From Muscardinus avellanarius (taxonomy: Eukaryota; Chordata; Mammalia; Rodentia; Gliridae): a stretch of DNA of 64,000 nt. The position numbers and the translations under genes are program-made. The notes under the pieces are model-generated. The model was not told the DNA's origin, did no database searches, and saw only the letters and a program-made list of their open reading frames with translations. The stretch lies in the NCBI GenBank assembly GCA_963383645.1, contig OY726561.1, positions 30,174,826 to 30,238,825 of the forward strand, given 5' to 3'. Of this stretch, positions 57,436-64,000 are shown in pieces. The number at the start of each line of letters is the position of its first letter. Position 1 is the stretch's first letter.

Positions 57436-57584
57436 TATCTATCATATTCTTTATTTTGAAACAGGGTCTCATTAAGTTGCTGAGGGCCTCACTAAGTTAC
57501 TGAGGCTGGTCACAAACCCGGATCCTCCGGTTTCAGCCTCCCAAATACTGGGATTACAAGCATATGCCACCACGCCCCACTAAA
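57436..57584 (-). mobile_element. B1-dID SINE, 5' half (split by full-length L1)
   Basis: TTTATTTTGAAACAGGGTCTC, AGTTACTGAGGCTGGTCACA and ATGCCACCACGCCCCAC; partner of 50076-50146. Confidence 0.87.
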
Positions 57585-58203
57585 CTTTCTTGTTATAGTG
57601 TTGACATTGTAACTTTTTCTAGCCTACTTCTCATTTTGTTATAGCTTTTTACTATATTATTATTTCACCATTAATGATTAATATATTGCTATCAGAAGAC
57701 CAAGTACTTTCTAACTTGTGTTTTCTATTGAGCTATTACACCAGTTTTAACATGTTTCTTATGTTTAAAAAAATTTAAGAAAGCATTTTAAAATTAAAAG
57801 TAAAATAAATATGAGAGAAAGAAAAGCAAGAGATGCTAGCTTTCTAGGTAAGTCATCTCTATGATTTCTGCAGTAATAAAAAATAAAGAGAGGGGTGGAC
57901 AGGGTCGATTGATTGTAACAACAGAACCTAATGTCTTTGGTCACTCTCAGTGACTCCAAGTCATATTTAAAAACTGTTCAGAGGTCACCAGTTGATTCCA
58001 AATATGGCATACTTTACTCATAGTTTTAAGACTGTAACATAACACACCTGGAGAACTACCATTTCTAGAAAAAACATATATTAGGTATAAAAAAATCTCT
58101 TATTGGGAGGGAACAGTAAAAGAGTTTTCCTAAAAATTGTTTTATTTAATTCTTGGCTCCTTAAAAATGGAAGATCTCTAAGGATCTAAAAAATAAGTTG
58201 GCT
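57585..58203. other. Unassigned AT-rich DNA
   Basis: Nothing recognised. Confidence 0.5.
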
Positions 58204-58352
58204 AGCCAGATGTGGTGTCATAAACCTGTAATCTCAGTACTTGTAAGGTTGGGACAGGAAGATTTCAGGTTCATGGCCAGCCTCAGAACTTAGCAAGGAC
58301 CTCTGTAACATACTGACTTACCCTATTTCAGAACAAGACTCTGTTTCAAGAT
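58204..58352 (+). mobile_element. B1-dID SINE, 5' half (split by L1 3' end)
   Basis: GCCAGATGTGGTGTCATAAA, CTGTAATCTCAGTACTTGTA and CAAGACTCTGTTTCAAGAT; the right half is at 58640-58727. Confidence 0.82.
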
Positions 58353-58639
58353 ATGGAGAAGCTAGGGCAAAAAATGAGCCATAGAAGGAACTCTAGACAA
58401 AGAAGAAAAAACCATAGATGAGCAAATAAGGCAACCTAACTGGGGAGATAGGAGGGAGAAAGAAATAAATTCCCAAATGTACCTGATGTCAATCACTAAG
58501 CCAAACATGAAAAGGAGAAAGGGGGAAATAGGGTGGGAATTGGGAAAGAAATAAATGAGTGATGTGTGCATGTATGCCTCTACCATCTTGTATCCCATTA
58601 AGATGTATGACTACAATGCACCACTAAATTTTTTTTGAA
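58353..58639 (+). mobile_element. L1 3' UTR fragment inserted in a SINE
   Basis: GAGCCATAGAAGGAACTCTA, AAGCCAAACATGAAAAGGAG, GAGTGATGTGTGCATGTATG, then GTATGACTACAATGCACCAC. A severely 5'-truncated L1. Its end is the best in-window match to the 3' module of the composite elements. Confidence 0.85.
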
Positions 58640-58727
58640 AAACTAAAAAAGAGGTATTTCAAAAGTAGAATGCCCTGGGTTTAATTCCCCAGTACCAAAA
58701 AAACAAACAAACAAACAAACAAACAAA
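58640..58727 (+). mobile_element. B1-dID SINE, 3' half with (AAAC)n tail
   Basis: AGGTATTTCAAAAGTAGAAT, TGGGTTTAATTCCCCAGTAC, then (CAAA)n at 58698-58727. Confidence 0.8.
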
Positions 58728-59909
58728 ACTATAAACCTCTGAATAACAAAAGATGGCATATACAAAATAAAATCAAATGACATTTAAAAGAACTAATAAA
58801 CAAATACTAAAACACAGCAACAAATACATAACATGGTTCTTTCAACCCTGATCGAGTTGACAAATAGTGATAACACACAGAACTTGCAAGAAGGCAGTAA
58901 GGAACAGGGGCACATACATATTACATATGGTACTATAAATTGGTAGTCTTTTGAAGGGAAAATTGGCAATATTTGTCAAAATTCTGAATGAGCATACTAT
59001 TTACCTTCTCTTAGGTGATAACAGAAATAATCTTCGAAAAGAAAAAAATGACACACAAGGATATCATTGCAAAAATATTGCAATAAAATAAGGTAGAAAT
59101 AAGTCACATATCTAACATGTATCATTTTTAAGTAAATTACAATATATTTATGTAGTGAAAAATATGTAGCTGTAAGACTGACATAAAGTTACATATAACA
59201 ACATGGAAAGATATTCACAATGTATTCTTAAGTGAGGTAACCAAAATTCCATATCACTATCTGTAATATGAGCACATTTCTGTTGAGAAAAGTGAATAGC
59301 TATATTGTGTAAGTCCTTGCAGAAAATAAAAAAATCAAGAAAACACACCACACATGCAAGGTATATTGTCTTAAAGGGAATAAGGCTTTTTTTTCTAATA
59401 GTTTACATTCTAGCATGCTCCTTAAATATTTTATAATAATTTGTTGTATAAAGAAAATATTTGCAGGTGGCATAATATTTAGAGAGAGGGAAAAATCACA
59501 CTAAAAATATATAAATCTAGGGCATACTTCACCTAGTCCTCTGAGCTCATCATCCTCATGAATAAAACAACTTATTGCTAACATTTGGAATTCTTAAGTT
59601 AGATGGCACTGAAAAAAGCTTAACCTCTTTCCTAGACTATTACAAAAGAAAAACTTTAAGAAAAGGACAACCAATTTTACTAAAATAAGTTTAATATTAG
59701 CTGTAGACTATAAGTATTTTTCTTTATTGAAATCTTGGCCCATTATTACCAATTACATATCCCTCTTCTTAAAGTAAAATAAAAGCCAGAAATACTTCCC
59801 TTTAATAAATGGAAGTAAATATTGGTGGAAGAAAGAAAAATATTTCATGTTCTTGAGCAAGCAGAATAAATATCATCAAAATGGTCATTCTTTCAAGAGT
59901 GACTTACAG
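58728..59909. other. Unassigned AT-rich DNA
   Basis: Nothing recognised. Some phrases near 58860-59240 have the texture of an old LINE 3' UTR but cannot be assigned. Confidence 0.4.
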
Positions 59910-60139
59910 CCAGGTATGGTGGCACACGCCTGTAATCCCCATGCTTGGGATATTGAGACAGGAGGATTGCACAGGTTCAAAGCCAGCCTCAGCTACTTAG
60001 TGAGGCTCTCAGCAACTTAGTGAGACCCAGTTTCCAAAGAAAATATAAAATAGATCTGGGAATATAGCCCGGAGGTAGAAAGCCCCTGGGTTCCATCCCC
60101 AGTACCACCAAAACAAACAAACAAACAAACAAACAAAAA
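59910..60139 (+). mobile_element. B1-dID SINE with (CAAA)n tail
   Basis: GCCAGGTATGGTGGCACACG through TCCCCAGTACCACC. AGTGACTTACAG at 59898-59909 and 60140-60151 is a perfect 12-bp target-site duplication. Confidence 0.94.
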
Positions 60140-60184
60140 AGTGACTTACAGAGTCAATTAAATATCTATTAAATTATTAAGGTC

Positions 60185-61385
60185 ATTCCTCACCAAAGTA
60201 GTTCTCAGCAACAATAACCATGCAGGAGGTATCACAATACCTGACTTCAAAATATAATACAAAGCCATAGTTAAAAAAAAGTATGGTATTGGCACAAAAA
60301 CAGATATATAAACCAATGGCGCTGAATAGAAGCCTCAGAAATAAATCTGCTCACTTATAGCCAATTGATTTTGACAATGAGTCCAAAAACATACACTGGA
60401 ATAAAAATAGCCTCTTCAACAAATGATTCTGGCAAAACTGGTTAACCGAATACAGAAAAAAAAATTGAAATAAACCCCACTTTCTCACCCTGTGCAAGAA
60501 TCAATTAAAAATGAATCAAAGACTTTGAAATTAGATCAGAGACCTTGAGGCTCCTTGAAGAGGGTATAGGTCTAACACATCAACATATAGGCACAGGTAA
60601 AAACTTTCTCAACAAGACCCCAAAGGCATTTCAAAACACAAATAATGACAAATGCTGGGAGGATATAGAGCACTCTAATACATTGTTGGTGGGATTGCAA
60701 ATTAGTGCAACCACTTTGGAAAACATTATAGAGCATCCTCAGAAAAATGGGAACAAATCTACCATATGATCCATCAATACCACTTCTGGGTATCTGTCCA
60801 AAAGAATGGAAACCGAACTACCAAACTAATGAATGCATATCAATATTCATTTCGGCACCATTCACAATTGCCAAACTATAGAACCAGCCAAAATGTCCAA
60901 CAACAGATAAATGGATTACAAAACTATGGGATATGTATACAATGGAATTTTACTCAGCCATAAAGAAGAACAAAAATATGTCATCTGTGGGGAAATGGAT
61001 GAAACTGGAGAACATTATGCTAAGTGAGATTAGTCAGTCACAAAAAGTAAAAAAATCAGATGTTCTCCCTAATATTCAGAAACTAAAAAGAAAAAGGGTC
61101 ATAGGAGGAACTCTCTATGACAGATAAGATACCATAGATGAAAAATAAGGTGACATAAATGAGGGGGATAAAGAGAAAAAAGAGGTAAATTTCCTAATAT
61201 ACATAATGTACATTCATAAACACATCAAAGTGAATCAGTAAGCCATATGTGAAAAGGAGTAAGGAGGGAGGGAATAGGGTGGGAATTGGGAAAGAGCTAA
61301 ATGAGTGATGTGTGCATGTATGGCTCTACCATCTTGGACCCCATTAAGATGTATGACTACAATACACTAATAAATAATTTAAAAA
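60185..61385 (+). mobile_element. L1 ORF2 3' end and 3' UTR, 5'-truncated
   Basis: ATGCAGGAGGTATCACAATA, then pieces [20 protein letters not shown] (60545 onward) and MEFYSAIKKNKNM (60942 onward), and a 3' UTR ending TATGACTACAATACACTAATAAAT. Frames are broken. A large internal deletion joins [11 protein letters not shown] directly to the [10 protein letters not shown] region at about 60640. Confidence 0.88.
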
Positions 61386-61444
61386 AAGAAAATATAAATC
61401 TCCAAGGCCTCCCCTACTCAATGATGTAATCAATAATTACATGT

Positions 61445-63180
61445 GGGACTCCCAGGAAGATGGCGACTGAGAAAAGCAGTGTTTACGAGTCCTGCTAAAA
61501 CTTGATCTCTGTTGCCACAAAATCAGTGCTTTTCATAGCCAGAAGATACCATCAGCAGAGAAATAAAAAATGTAAACACAAGGGACAGAGGAAAAAAAAG
61601 TCTAGAAGAACAACCAGAGACCAGAAATCAAGCTCGCAATGTGGCAGTGGAGCCATGCCGGTGCCTTCTTCCCTCACAGCACCAGGATCCAGAGAGGAAA
61701 GGTAAACAAGTAGCTGAAGTGAGCAGCTCCAGATCATTTGGCTATAATTCAGCAGTTCTTTCAGCGCAATGAACATCTAAAACTCCCAGTGGCCAAGCTC
61801 ATCACACCTTCCAGGGACTCAGAATGGAGCTCAAAACCAGAAAAGAAATATGCCAGCCTCATGGCCGAGGGCGTGGCAGTGGTGCCATATTGCCAGCAGC
61901 AACAGCAAGTTCACCATGCCCCGCCACAGCTCCAGATCTGTGCGTACAATAACCATGAGTGTAATTGCGGCCCCTAAAGGAGAAATCCCTGTACTGTACT
62001 ACCAGGGACTTGCGGAGCTTTGATAATCTCCTTGGGTCAGATATTTTGCAGTCCAACCCAGTGAAGGAGTAGCAGTGGCAGAGATACCACACCCTAGTCG
62101 CAGCTCCCTGTGGGAAAACGTCCAGCCCGGCACCCTAACAGTCTTGCACAGCCTCAATTAACTTCCTAGGTATGAGGGAGTAGTGGCAGCTGAGATTACA
62201 ATAGACTCGAGATACAAAGCACCCTAAGTGAAGTCATAGTGATGCAGGGAAATTCTGAAATCATGGTAAAGAGGAACAACAATAGAGCAAAGAATGCCCA
62301 CAACCCCATATTATCAGAACCTGATAACACAGAAATTCAGAGATCTCCAGAAGATCAAATCAGGAATGTAACTGTAGAAATAATACAGGACTTTCGAAAA
62401 GAATTTAGAGAGAGTCTAAAAGAAATAAAGGAAGCAATCACTGAGGTAAAGGCTTCAATTCAAAGTCTAAACAATCGATTAGACCACATGGAGAATAGAA
62501 CCTCGCTCCTAGAAGATGATCACTCCAAAAATGAACGCATAATTTATAACAGAAAAAAAATCAAACAGCAGGAATCTGACATTGAAGAAATATGGGCCCA
62601 TTTTAAGAGAGCTAACCTAAGAATAATCGAAATAGAGGAGGGAAAAGAAGGTAAAACCAAAGGGATCAATAATCTCTTCAAAGAAATAATAGCAGAAAAT
62701 TTTCCAAACATAGAGCAGGAGGTCAATACACAGGTCCAGGAAACTTACAGAACTCCCTTTAGACAGGATCAGAGAAGAGGATCCCCATGCCACCTAATTG
62801 TCAAAATGACCAACGTGGAAGCCAAGCAGAGAATCTTAAAGGCAACAAAAACAAAAGGCCAAGTGACATTCAGAGACAAATTAGAATCACTCCAGACTTC
62901 CCAAACCAAGTCATGAAAGCCAGAAGGGCTTGGAGTAACATATTCCAAACTCTGAAAGAAAACAACTTCCAGGCAAAAATTTCCTACCCAGCAAAACTTT
63001 CTATCAAGTTAGATGGGGAAATAAGAAGCTTCCATGACAAACAGAAACAGAAGGAATTTATGTCTTCAAAACCAGTGCTAGAGAAAATACTCAAAGAGAT
63101 TAACTACAAAGAAGAAATAGGTAACACTCACCAGAACCAGAGAAACAAGATTTTCCATCCAGCAGAAAAGTAAGCAAAGA
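61445..63180 (+). mobile_element. L1 5' UTR plus ORF1, lacking ORF2
   Basis: The 5' edge resembles L1 5' ends (CCAGGAAGATGGCGACTGAG), with ~790 bp of 5' UTR before ORF1. Sequence leaves L1 just after ORF1 (near 63180) and is followed by opposite-strand L1 DNA. L1 copies normally lose their 5' end, so losing the 3' end needs a secondary deletion or rearrangement. Confidence 0.75.
62239..63173 (+). pseudogene. L1 ORF1 (one frameshift)
   Basis: The first frame (62239-62916) contains a coiled-coil segment (SLNNRLDHMENRTSLLEDDH) and the RRM-side motif QETYRTPFRQDQRRGSPCHL. A frameshift near 62880-62910 moves the C-terminal part (KENNFQAKISYPAKLSIKLD) into the frame that ends at 63173. Together about 310 codons, the usual ORF1p size. 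ORF1p binds L1 RNA in the ribonucleoprotein; this copy is broken. Confidence 0.88.
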
Positions 63181-63399
63181 AGAATATATTCATGTGTTTA
63201 TAGGTTAAAATCTTTGGAGATTCATTATTTATTTCAGTCTTTTACCTATTTCTAAATTGTATATCTAAATTGTATTGTTTGCTTTTATTGTTGCTAATTT
63301 TTAGAATTTCTATTTGGAATATTAATATACCTTCAGATGTAGCATTTGGAAATATTTTATTTCATTCTATCAGAAACTTTTAACTCTGTTTACATTGTA

Positions 63400-63930
63400 C
63401 AATTTTTTTATTTTTTAGGAAGTTTGTTTATTCTTTTTTTGCCTGTGCCTTTGAAGTCATATCCAAGAAATCACTGCCATTTTCAATGTTGTGAAGTGTT
63501 ATGACCCAGGTTTTCTTCTAAAAGTTTATAGTCATAAGATTTACATTTAGGCCTTTTATTTAGTTTAATATTTGTATATGGTGTTAGGTAAGGGTCCAAT
63601 CTTATTATTTTTCATGTAATTATTATTTTTTAACAATATTTAGTGAAAAGATTATTATTTCCTTCACCAAATGTTCTTGGAAACTTTGTCAAAAGTAACT
63701 TGACCATATATGGAAGAATTTATTTCTAGGCTTTTTATTTTACTCCACTGGTTTATATATCTGCCTTTATAGCAGTACTACACTGTTTCAATTATTGTAG
63801 CTCTATAAGGTTTGAAATCAGAAAATGTACATCTTCTAGCCATATTCTTTTTTGAGATTGTTTTGGGTATTTAGAGTTCATATTTCATGTTAGGACAGAC
63901 TTTTTCTGAAAAAAAATGTATGATAGTTTT
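63400..63930 (-). mobile_element. Old L1 ORF2 fragment
   Basis: The plus strand reads GCCTGTGCCTTTGAAGTCAT, CCAAATGTTCTTGGAAACTT, TTACTCCACTGGTTTATATA and TCTGCCTTTATAGCAGTACTACACTGTTT (in parts), the reverse of the L1 ORF2 thumb-to-C-terminal region. It may continue beyond the window. Confidence 0.75.
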
Positions 63931-64000
63931 ACCTTTAAAAAAAAAGAAAAATATATCCTCTGGTAAGAAAGAAAAAAAAAAGAAATACTGAAATCAAAAT

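Overview
This window is nuclear DNA of a placental mammal, and no functional host gene is supported anywhere in it. More than twenty copies of a two-part SINE point to a rodent. The left half of this SINE is 7SL/B1-like (GCCGGGCGTGGTGG, then TGTAATCCC) and the right half is ID/tRNA-like (ctGGGAGTGTAGC, then CCCCAGTACC). They are joined by an A-rich linker. This is the B1-dID architecture known from squirrel-related rodents (squirrels, mountain beaver, dormice). The exact species cannot be told from sequence alone. Most long open frames here are shadows inside GC-rich tandem repeats, SINEs and dead L1 copies.

The most interesting object is a composite, SVA-like non-autonomous retrotransposon on the minus strand at 479-4509, flanked by a perfect 15-bp target-site duplication. 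In sense order it has about four GC-rich ~125-bp repeats, a ~0.5 kb segment that looks coding-derived, a 2.5 kb VNTR of 100-bp units (each a dimer of ~50-bp half-units), a tail resembling the 3' UTR of the local L1 family, and a double A-rich tail consistent with a short 3' transduction. A second, 5'-truncated copy lies on the plus strand at 17995-18975 and shares the VNTR and tail. Its 5' junction carries a 29-bp fold-back palindrome. Two independent insertions with a shared architecture show that this is a dispersed family and not a local satellite.

Layout. 0-4.5 kb: a SINE and composite copy 1. 4.6-17 kb: old unique-looking DNA with SINEs, one MIR at 10.1 kb and another at 14.3 kb, and MaLR LTRs. 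17.4-20.1 kb: an L1 3' fragment that received a SINE, composite copy 2 and another SINE. 20-34.8 kb: AT-rich DNA with scattered SINEs, MIR and old L1 pieces, plus two young L1 3' ends. 34.87-36.38 kb: a 5'-truncated processed pseudogene of ECT2 inserted inside a SINE. 36.7-41.4 kb: an ancient, near-complete L1 (minus) carrying a MaLR LTR. 41.4-50 kb: SINEs, an LTR, an L1 3' end and MIRs. 50.19-57.43 kb: a near full-length L1 (minus) with a ~2.1 kb 5' UTR and decayed ORF1 and ORF2, sitting inside a SINE. 57.6-64 kb: further L1 pieces, including a 5' UTR plus ORF1 block that has lost ORF2.

The elements are linked functionally. The L1 machinery accounts for the SINEs, the ECT2 retrocopy and the composite elements. 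The target-site duplications at TTTT/A-type sites and the A-rich tails seen here are its signature.
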